Of a DNA stretch of 64,000 bases, positions 8,807-17,513 are shown piece by piece (the stretch's first letter is position 1; the number at the start of each line of letters is the position of its first letter). This stretch comes from Paraburkholderia tuberum STM678. GTDB taxonomy: Bacteria > Pseudomonadota > Gammaproteobacteria > Burkholderiales > Burkholderiaceae. The stretch spans positions 1-64,000 of the forward strand of contig NZ_CADFGP010000043.1 of the NCBI RefSeq assembly GCF_902833905.1. The letters run 5' to 3'. The notes under the pieces were generated by a model that had not been told where the DNA came from, ran no database searches, and saw only the letters and a list, made by a program, of their open reading frames with translations. The translations under genes and the position numbers were made by a program.

Positions 8807-9444
8807 GGCAGCTCCAGCCGGGTGTGCGGCCCCAGCGGCTCGAGTCCAAGTGCTGGACACCGCATCTCACCGCGCAACACGAGTCTGAAAACCGCCGAGC
8901 GCACGAGCATCGGGTCGATGGGCGCTAGCCGCCGCTCGAGTTCGGCCAGAGTCAGGCCGTGATGTAACTGGTCCTGGACGCCACGGATCAATGCCCCGAC
9001 AGGAATCGAATGAGTGCCCGCGAGGTGCTGCAGCATCGTCATCCTGTTATCGCGCAACACCGGCGGGTCGTCCAGATGCTGTGGATGAATGAGGTCGAGC
9101 TGCATCGAAGACGCCCTGCTCCATTTCTCGAATGCAGGAAACAGGCTATCGCCCCGCGCGGCTGCAGTCGACTCCGACGGACGCAGCACGACGCATAATT
9201 TCTCTTCATCAGGTGTGCGGACCCAGAAATCGACGGTCCGCGCTGGGTTCGTGCCGGGAATACTCAGGGGCCTCTCACAGTATGCGAATACGTGGGCATC
9301 CGATTCGAGGCGGATCCACAGATCCAGCGCACATCGCCCGAACAGTGTTAGCGGGCGCCCCACCTTCGGTCCGAACACGTCGTAACGATGCGCGCCGTAA
9401 GGACGCGTGCTGTTGACGGCCCGCACGAAACGTGGTTCGATCAT
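8803..9444 (-). CDS. tnsA: TnsA-like endonuclease subunit, possibly missing the catalytic lysine
   Basis: This 213-residue protein is the first gene of the operon; ATG at 9444 is preferred over the upstream TTG at 9450. The N-terminal half resembles TnsA nucleases: an early CALDLWIRLE helix, a CERPLSIPG segment and the TVDFWVRT strand that would carry the catalytic aspartate. In TnsA the next strand normally has a Q/E-x-K pair, but here it reads LCVVLRP with no lysine. Either the alignment shifts or the subunit is inactive, which would turn cut-and-paste into a replicative mode. The C-terminal part looks like the usual TnsA winged helix. Confidence 0.7.
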   Translation of the reverse strand: MIEPRFVRAVNSTRPYGAHRYDVFGPKVGRPLTLFGRCALDLWIRLESDAHVFAYCERPLSIPGTNPARTVDFWVRTPDEEKLCVVLRPSESTAAARGDSLFPAFEKWSRASSMQLDLIHPQHLDDPPVLRDNRMTMLQHLAGTHSIPVGALIRGVQDQLHHGLTLAELERRLAPIDPMLVRSAVFRLVLRGEMRCPALGLEPLGPHTRLELP

Positions 9445-9892
9445 GGTCAAGGCTCCGGTTTTGCCCGATCACCATGTTTTAGTACAAAAACACCGGGTAA
9501 TCCGCCCTTCCGACGGCCACGCCGTCGAATTCCCCTGCATTCGGCGCCCCATTACAAAATACGTATCAACCACTACACTTCGTCCACGCTCGCATAGTGC
9601 ATATGCATTTTACGCTTGACTCTGCTGGGGGCCCGCTCGCGGATTACGTCTCATCGTGAAACAATCAGGGTAAAAACAAGCCCGATTGCCGTCAAAGCCC
9701 CACCAGTGCTGGGTTCCGTTCGGTCGGTATGTATAACACCTATGTTTCACAAAACGTTCGTTGATCCCGGCCTGCCCGTATTCGACATTTCAGACTTTCT
9801 CTTCCGTTCTCTGGCATTTCCGTCTTTCACTTCCTGACGCGAAGAAGCGAAAGTGAAAACGGCACTCCCGGAAACCAGCCTCCGTTCGGTGA
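9445..9892. other. Intergenic region between tnsA and the second recombinase
   Basis: No convincing gene lies here. The DNA is less GC-rich than its surroundings and must hold the leftward promoter for the tns operon and any expression signals for the recombinase. I searched by eye for repeated TnsB-type binding sites and for a TGT...ACA terminus shared with 2700-2850 or 4023-4319 and found none. The ends of the Tn7-like element therefore stay undefined. Confidence 0.5.
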
Positions 9893-10078
9893 CGGGCTAA
9901 TCGGAGGTGCTGCAACTTTCGCTTCAATGCACGACAGTCCGCAGCTCGCCATATCGGCCTGCAGCACCTCGCATTCTTCCGCGGCTATCTGGAGGGGCTC
10001 GATCTGGCAGAGCTGGCCGATCAGTATCTCGAGTTCGGCCGGGACGCGCGGAAAGCCACGGCCACGCGCAACTGGCTG

Positions 10079-11932
10079 GTGACGGCGTTCGTCGCTGCGG
10101 CCCGCAAGCGGCAGGATTTTGCGACCGCGCGGCTGCTCGCGATCCGGCCGACGGCGCTGGCCACCGCCGAACCGGCCGCGGCCGCGCCGTCGCTGGAAGA
10201 TTTCGCCGCGCAGCACGACCCGGACGGCTTCCATACCGAAAAGGAACTCCTCGATCTTTTCACCGCGCACCACGCGGGCCCGGGCGCGGACTTGACCGCG
10301 ACACTGCGCCGGCAGCAGCGCAATGCGCGACTGCGGATCCGGCAGATGGCCGCGCTCAATGCGCTCGCGCGCCTCGTGGTAGAGGATCCGAAGCCTGACC
10401 ATCACGTGCTTGGCTGGTTCGACACGGCGGTGGCGCTGCGCCTCTCAGACGTTGGCATCACCACGATCGGAAAGCTGGTCGAAACCATCAACGCTGTCGG
10501 CTACCGCTGGTACCGGAACGTGTCACGTCTGGGCGAAACGGGCGCCCGCCGCATTTCAGCGTGGCTCGAAAACTATCGCGACGTCGATGGGCTCAGCATC
10601 GCGCAGGAGGCGCTCACTCACCCGTCTGATCAGCGCCTGCCTGTGCCGCGGTTTCGACGTGAACCGGTCACAGCCATCGTACCTTTGGAATATTTTCTGG
10701 CGCCGACGGATCTCGACGGCTCGCGCGGCGCGAACCGCAATCTGATCAAAAACAACAGCGGTGCGGAGAATGACCTGCAGGCGATCGCCTTCTGGCTGGC
10801 CGACTACGAGAATCCGAACACGCGTGACAAATACCGCGCCGAAGCCGAACGGCTGCTGCTGTGGGCGATCTTTGCGAAGGGCAAACCGCTATCGGGTCTC
10901 GACATCAACGACGCGCGTGAGTACATCAACCGCTTCCTCGTTGATCCTCAGCCGGCCGCGCAGTGGGTCATGAACCGGGCCGTACCGCGCGGCGAACCGG
11001 AGTGGCGCCCTTTTCGTGGCCCGCTATCGGTCAAGAGCCGCCAGGATGCGCTTGCCGCCCTTAAGAAGTTCTTTGGCGATCTCGTCAACGCGCAGTATCT
11101 CGACCACAACGCGTTTGCCAAGATCAAGGTTTTCCTCGGCAGCGAAACTGACGAGGCTGGCAATGAGCGCCGGGTTGCCGCGAAGCCACGGGTGCAGGTG
11201 GAGCGCAGTCTGACTAGGGAGGCCTGGTCGTTTGCGATGCGCGTGCTCGACTCCCTGCCCGACTCCGCCGCCGCCGCCCGCATGCGCTTCGTCCTTGCCC
11301 TTACATATAGCACCGGCCTGCGCCGCGCCGAACTGTGTGGCGCCTTCACTGACGACATTAGCGTCCGTTACGCCGGCGCTGAGCTTGGCTCGATCCATCT
11401 CCTGCGCGTGGTGGGGAAAGGCGCGAAGGAGCGCTTCATTCCGCTCGTGCCCGCCGTGCTGGAGGCGCTCGGCGACTACCTGGAGACGCGGGATTTCCCT
11501 CGCGATCCCCTCGTCTGCCCTGTCGGCACTCCGCTTATCCCCGCCCTGCCCGACAACCAGGACATCGGCCGGGTGCGGCGTGAAGCGGCCGAGCGTGGCG
11601 ACGATGTTCACCAGGCGCTGGCCGCCCTCGCCCGCCAGGCTGGGCCGATCCATCACGACCAGCTCTACAAGGCAGTGAAGCGGTTTTTTTCCGCCGCGAC
11701 CGCGGCCGCGTTGCGCGAGGACTCGCCGCATGCCCGCGCATTCGCACAGGTCAGCCCGCATTGGTTGCGACACACGTTCGTATCGCATGCGGTCGCGAAC
11801 GGCATGAGTCTCGAGAGTGCGCGAAATTTTGCGGGCCACGACTCGCTGGACACGACCTCGATCTATGCGACTGCAGAGATTGCCCGTCAGTACCGGGAGG
11901 CCGAAGTCTTCCTGAGGCGAGCCGGTGCGTAA
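10079..11932 (+). CDS. Large tyrosine recombinase with DUF3701-like N-terminal region
   Basis: From GTG at 10079 this is 617 residues. Family-like sequence continues in frame upstream to about 9944 (RHIGLQHLAFFRGYLEGL), but no ATG, GTG or TTG start is present before the in-frame TGA at 9890. The natural N terminus may therefore be damaged or use CTG. An N-terminal DUF3701-like helical region (about 1-200) precedes the core-binding domain (about 228-350) and the catalytic domain with R415, K447, H561, R564, H587 and Y596. All catalytic residues are present. It converges with the chimera at 12061, with which it shares the core-binding domain. Confidence 0.85.
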   Translation: MTAFVAAARKRQDFATARLLAIRPTALATAEPAAAAPSLEDFAAQHDPDGFHTEKELLDLFTAHHAGPGADLTATLRRQQRNARLRIRQMAALNALARLVVEDPKPDHHVLGWFDTAVALRLSDVGITTIGKLVETINAVGYRWYRNVSRLGETGARRISAWLENYRDVDGLSIAQEALTHPSDQRLPVPRFRREPVTAIVPLEYFLAPTDLDGSRGANRNLIKNNSGAENDLQAIAFWLADYENPNTRDKYRAEAERLLLWAIFAKGKPLSGLDINDAREYINRFLVDPQPAAQWVMNRAVPRGEPEWRPFRGPLSVKSRQDALAALKKFFGDLVNAQYLDHNAFAKIKVFLGSETDEAGNERRVAAKPRVQVERSLTREAWSFAMRVLDSLPDSAAAARMRFVLALTYSTGLRRAELCGAFTDDISVRYAGAELGSIHLLRVVGKGAKERFIPLVPAVLEALGDYLETRDFPRDPLVCPVGTPLIPALPDNQDIGRVRREAAERGDDVHQALAALARQAGPIHHDQLYKAVKRFFSAATAAALREDSPHARAFAQVSPHWLRHTFVSHAVANGMSLESARNFAGHDSLDTTSIYATAEIARQYREAEVFLRRAGA

Positions 11933-12060
11933 CACGCTATGCGAGGTGGCCGACCACACGGACATAAGCTAATGCCCTCGTGACCTCGGTACATCCCGTT
12001 GGTCGGCCGGCCCTCTAGGGCCATAGTCTTGACAAGCTGGGTTCGGGTGCGCAGCGGCCT

Positions 12061-13494
12061 TCACGCCCCGCTGTCTTCGTGTAATTCAGTATATTCATTT
12101 TCTAACCGAATACCCGGCTGATGATTGACCTTCACATTTTGGAACGGGTTTGCCACCAAGTACCGATGCGCGATGAGATCGTTAAAGCACTTTTTCACTA
12201 TGTGGAGAGCTTTTTGGCGACTTTCGTCCGAGAGCGGCCCGCGAAAGGGACGCCACGTCGGCTCGTCGCGTGAGCGTCGCCCCCTCATTACCCACACAGA
12301 TGATGGCTGTGGGTCCAACGTAAATCGATTGATGTACTCGTTCGCATCGTTCACATCGATGCTCGACAGCGGCTTGCCTTTTGCGAAAAGTGCCCATAAC
12401 AGCAGCCGCTCCAATTCATTTTGATATCTGTTCTTGGTCGCCGGGCTTGTGTACTCGGACAGCCAGCGCTCCAGCGCGGCGCGATCGTCGTCAATCCCTA
12501 CGGGTGGCATGGCTGTGTCGCGGTTTGTTCCCGCAGACCCGGACAGGTGGGGCGGTACCGAAAGACGAGAAAGGGGAGCTGGTCTGTCAAGCCGCTGCTT
12601 CTGTGCAAGATATGGTCGAAGCCGTTCATCCCGCGGCACAATGGCGGCGCTGCCGACCTTCGAACCGCTTCCAAATTCCAGGTTCACTAAGCCCACGAGC
12701 GTCTCAAGCCTTGATTCGCTTTCCGGATCCGAAGGGTCAAGATATAGCTCGACGAAAAGTCCGCCTGAACGACCATTTTTCTTCTTCCCACGCCGCACCT
12801 TGACTTGAACCGGGGAGCAGTCAATTCCTATAAGGCGACTCAACAAGCGTTGAGGGCTGAGTCGTGGGACGATGTTTTGAACTGAGATCGCTTCTTCGCG
12901 AATGACTTTTTCCCCGCGAAGCGCTACTAAGTCGACAAGGGCGCGACCTGTCTCGAAAGTCAGGCCTCCGGTGGGGAGAGCATTCAGTAACTCCTGCGGC
13001 AACGCGGCAATAGCCGACGCCATCGTCAGCCTGGAATGCGACATACCCATCGCGTCCGCCGCCTGTCGCACTGTTGACCATAGGCCGGAACGACATCCTT
13101 GGACATATCGCTCGTTCAGCGCGAGAGGGCTTTCGCCCGTGTACGTCCGCCGATAGCCGGACGTACTACGGGTGTTGCAAACGTGCGCCAAAATCTCGGA
13201 CCTCGATTTCCCCGCAGGATTGAGACTAGCGGAGCGCGCGACCATGTCAGCTATGCCCTGCTCGTTTCGCGCTCGGATGAGCTCACGAGCCGTTCGGTTC
13301 ACCATTCCAACGCTGGCGAATAGAGCCAAGATCTCCGTCGGAAACTCGGAGACCGCCACCGCCTGAACTATCCGATTCTTGCTCGCGCGCACCCCTACCG
13401 CGGCCATTGCGACGGCCGCCTCCGTCATGGTCTCCCATTTAGAGCCCAGGCCCGCCCTGTATAGCGCGGCCAGCGCCAGCGGGTCGTCACTCAT
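12061..13494 (-). CDS. Chimera: tandem ParB-type HTH modules fused to an integrase core-binding domain, no catalytic domain
   Basis: 477 residues. Residues about 4-90 and 122-205 are an internal duplication. Each copy starts PLAL, has an aromatic-rich loop, an AAxAM/AADAM helix-turn-helix and an LP/FP..EIL/ELL segment, like the DNA-binding part of ParB/KorB proteins. Residues about 335-455 match the SAM-like core-binding domain of the neighbouring recombinases (ELERLLLWALFAKGKPLSS, WRPFRGPLS). The protein then ends 20 residues later, exactly where the catalytic domain should begin, and no R, K, H or Y catalytic motif exists. It may be a DNA-binding regulator or site competitor. Its promoter faces the repeat-rich replicon region. 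Confidence 0.8.
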   Translation of the reverse strand: MSDDPLALAALYRAGLGSKWETMTEAAVAMAAVGVRASKNRIVQAVAVSEFPTEILALFASVGMVNRTARELIRARNEQGIADMVARSASLNPAGKSRSEILAHVCNTRSTSGYRRTYTGESPLALNERYVQGCRSGLWSTVRQAADAMGMSHSRLTMASAIAALPQELLNALPTGGLTFETGRALVDLVALRGEKVIREEAISVQNIVPRLSPQRLLSRLIGIDCSPVQVKVRRGKKKNGRSGGLFVELYLDPSDPESESRLETLVGLVNLEFGSGSKVGSAAIVPRDERLRPYLAQKQRLDRPAPLSRLSVPPHLSGSAGTNRDTAMPPVGIDDDRAALERWLSEYTSPATKNRYQNELERLLLWALFAKGKPLSSIDVNDANEYINRFTLDPQPSSVWVMRGRRSRDEPTWRPFRGPLSDESRQKALHIVKKCFNDLIAHRYLVANPFQNVKVNHQPGIRLENEYTELHEDSGA

Positions 13495-13774
13495 TTATCT
13501 TTCTCGCAATTTTCATTGTCATTAGCCCCTCACTCATTGTCCGCGCCTCCCCGGACCGCAATTCGCCGAAAAGCCAGCCGAAATAGGCGCCAATCCGATG
13601 CTTTTCCTCCGATGATTTCCTTCATACTACCGGCGTCGCCCGCCTAAGCAAGAGTTCTCGCCCTACGCGAGAGGATTTTTCCGTCACGCTTGTTTTCCTT
13701 GTGAATAGGGGCGACCGCACGGGACAGGCGTTTCCCGGGGAAGCGTGGGCTCTCTCAGTTCGCAGCCCGGTCTG

Positions 13775-13790
13775 GGGCCAAACTTGGCCC
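13775..13790. repeat. Inverted repeat GGGCCAA-N2-TTGGCCC
   Basis: This is a 16-bp palindrome with 7-bp perfect arms around AC. The same palindrome with CG in the centre occurs at 47379-47394 in the repeat array upstream of parM. Its position here, 280 bp upstream of the chimera start, suggests a shared binding protein such as the ParR-like protein. Confidence 0.6.
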
Positions 13791-13916
13791 GAACGCGTAC
13801 GGTCCGTGGCGAGGCCGATCAAAGCCCGAAGGGTGTTACCACCAGCCATTGGTGAACACGTACGGCCCGTGGTGAGGCCGAGCAGAGGCCGAAGGCTGTT
13901 ACAACCATCCGTCGGC
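13791..13916. repeat. Two tandem imperfect 63-bp direct repeats
   Basis: Units 13791-13853 and 13854-13916 align without gaps. Both begin GAAC(G/A)CGTACGG, pass through CCGTGG(C/T)GAGGCCGA, and end with a CCGAAGG(G/C)TGTTAC segment. About four fifths of positions agree. No coding explanation is apparent. They may be partition or regulator-binding repeats. Confidence 0.7.
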
Positions 13917-14069
13917 GCAGAGTCTAGCAAGCGATCTCGGCTTTTCTCCGTCCTCACGCTGCTCGCTCGCCCTGCCCTCTCCCAAGGGCCTTTGGCGAGA
14001 TCTCGCCGGCTTTGTCGGACTCCCGCTCTTTCTCGTCTCTTAACAACCGTCTATGCCGGCGGGAATGCA

Positions 14070-14628
14070 AAAGGTCACGGTTTATGGGGAGCCGCGCGGC
14101 GCGCGCGACCGAAGGACAAGACTCCACCAAGGTCCGGCAAGCAGTTTTAGTTTTGAGGGATGTCGAGGAGCCGGGTCGCGCGACGCTCTGAGCATCAACA
14201 GCGTTCGAGTCGTCGACGTTCTGGGGTTGGCAGGAGTGTCGCCACTTCCCTGCCCTCCCGATCTACCCGACCGAATGGCGCCTACGCACGACTTGTTGCT
14301 TGGAGTGCCCTGCGTTCGGCCTAAGTGATTGATTTTGCGAACTATCCAATTTGGATGGCCGCCCCAGTCAGACAGTCGCCGGGGACGCCGTTGAGTCAAC
14401 TAATTCGGCATGACTCCCGCATCGACGGACAAATCAGCCGTCTCGTCACGACCAAATATTCGCGCCCAGAGGTAGGAAGTGTTCAAGCAAATAGTCTCCT
14501 CAAGCCAAAGGTCATGGTCTATGGGGACGACGCTAGGACGAACTGGGTGGCTCCGTCAAACGGCAGCCCTGCTGGGCTGGTATCGCCGTCGATGGCGGCC
14601 CAAACGCTAAAGGTCATGGTCTATGGGG
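14070..14628 (+). repeat. Three outlying iterons, 20-bp type
   Basis: Copies at 14070-14089, 14507-14526 and 14609-14628 follow the consensus AAAGGTCAYGGTYTATGGGG. They match the main iteron field near rep (17514-18010) but lie more than 3 kb away, on the far side of parAB. They could be used for Rep titration or handcuffing. Confidence 0.8.
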
Positions 14629-14935
14629 CGCCCTTCACCCGCGCGACGGAGAAGCAAGGCCCGCAGTAGCGAGCGCCAAAGAGCGGGATTGCGTGAGTTT
14701 TGAGGCCAAGCAGTTCGAACCGCCGACAGGCAGCGGTTCGCAGGGAACGGCGCCATCCGATCCCCTTCCGCTCTGCCGGACCGAATGGTGCCACGCGTAA
14801 CGCGTTGGTTCTAGATACCTTGCGTTCGGCCTAAGTGATTGATTTTGCGAACTATCCAATTTGGATGGCGGCATCCGACCGAGGGAAAGTCGCGGGGTAT
14901 GTCGTTGATTCGACTAATTCTCCAAGTTGGATGGC
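14270..14935. repeat. Duplicated block beside parB, candidate partition site
   Basis: Two imperfect copies of a block of about 130-150 bp lie 510 bp apart. The perfect core is 49 bp, 14311-14359 and 14821-14869, beginning TGCGTTCGGCCTAAGTGATT. Each core is followed by a GTTGA-N-TCAAC-type dyad (GTTGAGTCAAC at 14390-14400; GTTGATTCGAC at 14904-14914) and CTAATTC. The second copy runs into the parB stop. A matching dyad sits in front of parA. Confidence 0.75.
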
Positions 14936-15930
14936 GCTGCCTCTTTACTCTCCAGTTCTCGACGGATGAATTCGGCGATGCGCTCCCCCCATGTTTCTGC
15001 TAGGGCTTCGCTGTCCTTCCCCGAAAACCTCAGCCCGACCACCCCGCTCCTCACTGTCAGGTCGCAAAACCTTTTTCGACCGATGTTGATTGTCTTGGCG
15101 TTTGGAGCGACCGATTTCGGTCGTGTAGGAGTCGCAAGTGTGAGAGCCCTCTCCTGGGTCATGTCTTCCGATTCAACCAAGGCCTTGATTGCGCTTATTA
15201 CCGCTCCCTCGTGTCCCTGTTGCGCCAGAGCGGCGAACTTGGCCGCAGCGGTCCCGCCAAGCCGATGCGGATTTAGGGCAACTAGCTCTTTGGCGGCAAC
15301 CGGCAGATTATCGAACGCGAGGATACGTGCGACGTGGCTCTGAGCCAGACCCGATGCGCGAATAATGTCAGCCTGCGTTAGCCCCAAGTTCTCCTGGATA
15401 CGCTGGAATTGTCGGTACTTTTCGAAATCAGGAAGTGACGGGGCCAACAGATTCGAGAACGCAGCCCCGAGCTCAACCTCCGCGTCGCTCCCGGTAAAGG
15501 GCACCGCACGGATCTTTGTGCGCTTAAGATCGTCCCGGTAGATAGCGACCCGGTTGTTTCCCGAAATAATTTCATTGCGACCGTTACCCAGAGGACGATA
15601 GACGATCGGATGAATAAGAGGGTTCGCTTCGAGATTCGCTCGCAGCTCGCCGTATTCCTGCCTCGACAACAGTCTTTTACGGCCGGGAACTTCGACGAGG
15701 GTCGATATATCGACTTCTTGGAAACTCCCATCGCCGACCGTTTCTAGCTCTTCGATGCGCTTAATCGCCGCCTGAAGCTCTTTCTCCTTCTCTGCCAGTA
15801 ATGGCAGCGATGCCATCAATTGACCGGGGGCAGTCTTCGGCCTGGCAGGGGTCTCTTCGTTGTTTTTTTGCGGGCGCGGGGACGTTCCAATCGTTGCAGA
15901 CTTCGCTGCGAGACGGTCTTTGATACTCAT
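14914..15930 (-). CDS. parB: ParB partition protein
   Basis: 338 residues from ATG at 15930, which overlaps the parA stop as ATGA. Residues about 75-170 form the ParB N-terminal nuclease-like/CTPase domain (LLSRQEYGELRANLEANPLIHPIVYRP, then EIISGNNRVAIYR, where most chromosomal ParBs have GERR). A helix-turn-helix follows at about 180-215 (LTQADIIRASGLAQSHVARIL). The C terminus carries a short dimerisation tail. It binds the centromere and is loaded as a clamp while ParA segregates the plasmid. The GNNR variant is typical of plasmid ParBs. Confidence 0.9.
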   Translation of the reverse strand: MSIKDRLAAKSATIGTSPRPQKNNEETPARPKTAPGQLMASLPLLAEKEKELQAAIKRIEELETVGDGSFQEVDISTLVEVPGRKRLLSRQEYGELRANLEANPLIHPIVYRPLGNGRNEIISGNNRVAIYRDDLKRTKIRAVPFTGSDAEVELGAAFSNLLAPSLPDFEKYRQFQRIQENLGLTQADIIRASGLAQSHVARILAFDNLPVAAKELVALNPHRLGGTAAAKFAALAQQGHEGAVISAIKALVESEDMTQERALTLATPTRPKSVAPNAKTINIGRKRFCDLTVRSGVVGLRFSGKDSEALAETWGERIAEFIRRELESKEAAPSNLEN

Positions 15931-17156
15931 TCGGCCTCCTGGTCTGCAAGCCACAGTGCGACAAGCTGCTGATCAACAATTTCCGCGAATCGATCGTAGG
16001 CTTCTCGAGCGCGTTGATAGGTTTTCAAACTGCCTTGGTACCGGGAAATGTCGTAAACCGTGCCAAATTCGGCGGCGGCGGTTTGCGTGACAGCCGTCGT
16101 AGGGATTTCCACCGGAAGGACGAGTCCTTCATAAGTCTTGTTAATCCAGTCGCGAACGATGGGTGTTGCCGCCTGGCTTTGGTCAACCTTGGCCAATAGG
16201 ACGTGTATAAAGTCGAAGCTCTTGGCCAATTCCGGCGCGACTTGTTGCATGCTCTCAGAAAGGTCCGAAAACAGATTCCAGAACTGCGTTGAGGAAGCGT
16301 AGTCGAGCGCGCTCGGTGGTGTCGGAACGATAAGTCCGTCCGCCGCCATGAAGGCGTTGATCGTCAAATAGGATAGGGCAGGGGGCGTATCAATTACGAT
16401 GGCATCGTATTCACTCAATAGCGGCTCGAGCCCCTTGTTCAGGACATTCCAGAACTGGAACGACTGGTCCTTCGACTGCTTAAATGGCAGGAAAAACTCC
16501 GCGCCAAAGAGCGCTGCACTCGCCGGGATCAGGTCGATTCCGTCCCAGTACGTCGACTGCACAGCGTACTGGAGATCCTCTTCATCGCCGTAAATCAGCG
16601 GAAGCACGGTCTGCTCGTCCGAAACTTCGCTGTCCGCAAGGATGCCGTGCAGCGCCGAAAGTGACGCCTGCGGGTCCAAGTCAACCAAAAGCACTTTACG
16701 GCCGAACAACGAGAGTCCTTGCGCCAGCGTCATAGCGGTAGTCGTCTTGCTGACCCCGCCCTTGAAGTTCCCAATTGCTATCTTCTTTCCCTTGACGCCA
16801 GCGGGCCGCTTGGAATACGGCCCAATTCGATCGATCCATACCCTGGTTTCGGAAAGAGTAAACTCCCTGCTGCGGCTGTGACGGAGGGTACCTTGAGGCA
16901 AATCATCCTCACTTCGCGCCAGGTAATGCATGCGCTGCCTGTCGATGCGGCACAACTCACCGACCTGTGCAGTTGTGAAGACCGGTGCATTTTTGCGCGG
17001 ATGAGGAGCCAGCATGCTTTCGCGTACGTCCACGAGCATGCCACTGGCGTTCTCTGCAATTGCCTTGATGGATGCGAGAGGTACAGGCTTGGGTGCATGC
17101 TTCAGCTTTATGGACATTTGCGGCTTTTCGGCACGCCGAACTGCTGTGTTCATCAA
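15927..17156 (-). CDS. parA: ParA partition ATPase with N-terminal HTH (type Ia)
   Basis: 409 residues from ATG at 17156, preceded by GGGAG; an upstream in-frame start at 17204 is less likely. Residues about 65-130 form a winged/HTH region (FTTAQVGELCRIDRQRMHYL) that usually makes ParA autorepress its promoter. The ATPase has a deviant Walker A (NFKGGVSKTTTA), Walker A' (VLLVDLDPQAS) and Walker B (AIVIDTPPAL). It is the first gene of the parAB operon. A dyad at 17191-17203, 35 bp upstream of the start, is a likely operator or ParB site. Confidence 0.92.
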   Translation of the reverse strand: MMNTAVRRAEKPQMSIKLKHAPKPVPLASIKAIAENASGMLVDVRESMLAPHPRKNAPVFTTAQVGELCRIDRQRMHYLARSEDDLPQGTLRHSRSREFTLSETRVWIDRIGPYSKRPAGVKGKKIAIGNFKGGVSKTTTAMTLAQGLSLFGRKVLLVDLDPQASLSALHGILADSEVSDEQTVLPLIYGDEEDLQYAVQSTYWDGIDLIPASAALFGAEFFLPFKQSKDQSFQFWNVLNKGLEPLLSEYDAIVIDTPPALSYLTINAFMAADGLIVPTPPSALDYASSTQFWNLFSDLSESMQQVAPELAKSFDFIHVLLAKVDQSQAATPIVRDWINKTYEGLVLPVEIPTTAVTQTAAAEFGTVYDISRYQGSLKTYQRAREAYDRFAEIVDQQLVALWLADQEAE

Positions 17157-17190
17157 CCGCTCCCGTTTCGTTGTATCGAGTACCAGCACT

Positions 17191-17203
17191 TGTTGATTCA
17201 ACA
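17191..17203. promoter_or_regulatory. Dyad TGTTGATTCAACA upstream of parA
   Basis: Perfect 6-bp arms flank a central T. The same GTTGA-N-TCAAC pattern occurs in both duplicated blocks downstream of parB, with one mismatch in one of them. It is probably a ParA operator or a parS-like ParB-binding site controlling the leftward parAB promoter. Part lies inside the less likely longer parA frame. Confidence 0.6.
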
Positions 17204-17513
17204 CGCGGAGAAAAAGCTTGCAGTCCGTGTTGAATTTTGCGGAAGCTTAGTGGCTAATCAAATGAAGTGCAAGCGATTTGTGACTGGTTGCGAACCCTGA
17301 ACAGCACGTCAACCGGCCCTTGCCGGGGAGTTTTGAAGGCAGAACATTAATTGTTCGAGAGTTGCGGCAGCGTATTGGCTTGGCTATGCGCGTTGTTTTT
17401 ACTTGGAACCATCCATCAAGAAACCAACACCTGTTTGTTGTTTCTTTAGGAAACAAGGACTTTAAAAACGTTTACGGTCGCCGCTTCCTTACCTGGCAAG
17501 GGTTTGGCGGGGG
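17204..17513. other. Intergenic region between parA and the iteron field
   Basis: No supported gene lies in this 310-base stretch. It is locally AT-rich around 17335-17470, with short inverted segments such as GTTTCTTTAGGAAAC. This fits an unwinding region or the parAB promoter area. No DnaA box was identified with confidence. Confidence 0.5.

Larger units (their letters stand above)
13495..14913. other. Repeat-rich non-coding region of the replicon
   Basis: About 1.4 kb between the chimera and parB has no believable gene; open frames here lack start signals and family resemblance. It holds a GGGCCAA/TTGGCCC palindrome, a 63-bp tandem repeat, three outlying Rep iterons and an imperfect duplicated block of about 130-150 bp next to parB. 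Its arrangement suggests a partition and/or replication-control region. Each component is listed separately. Confidence 0.7.

Noticed and set aside
7475..8962. A 495-codon open frame on the plus strand
   Set aside because: It lies wholly antisense to the tnsB/tnsA homologues, has no recognisable domain, and arises from GC-rich codon bias.
11024..11965. A 313-codon minus-strand frame
   Set aside because: Antisense to the large recombinase, whose catalytic motifs are intact on the plus strand.
13701..14150. A 149-codon plus-strand frame
   Set aside because: It is made of the 63-bp tandem repeat and an iteron, not a conserved protein.
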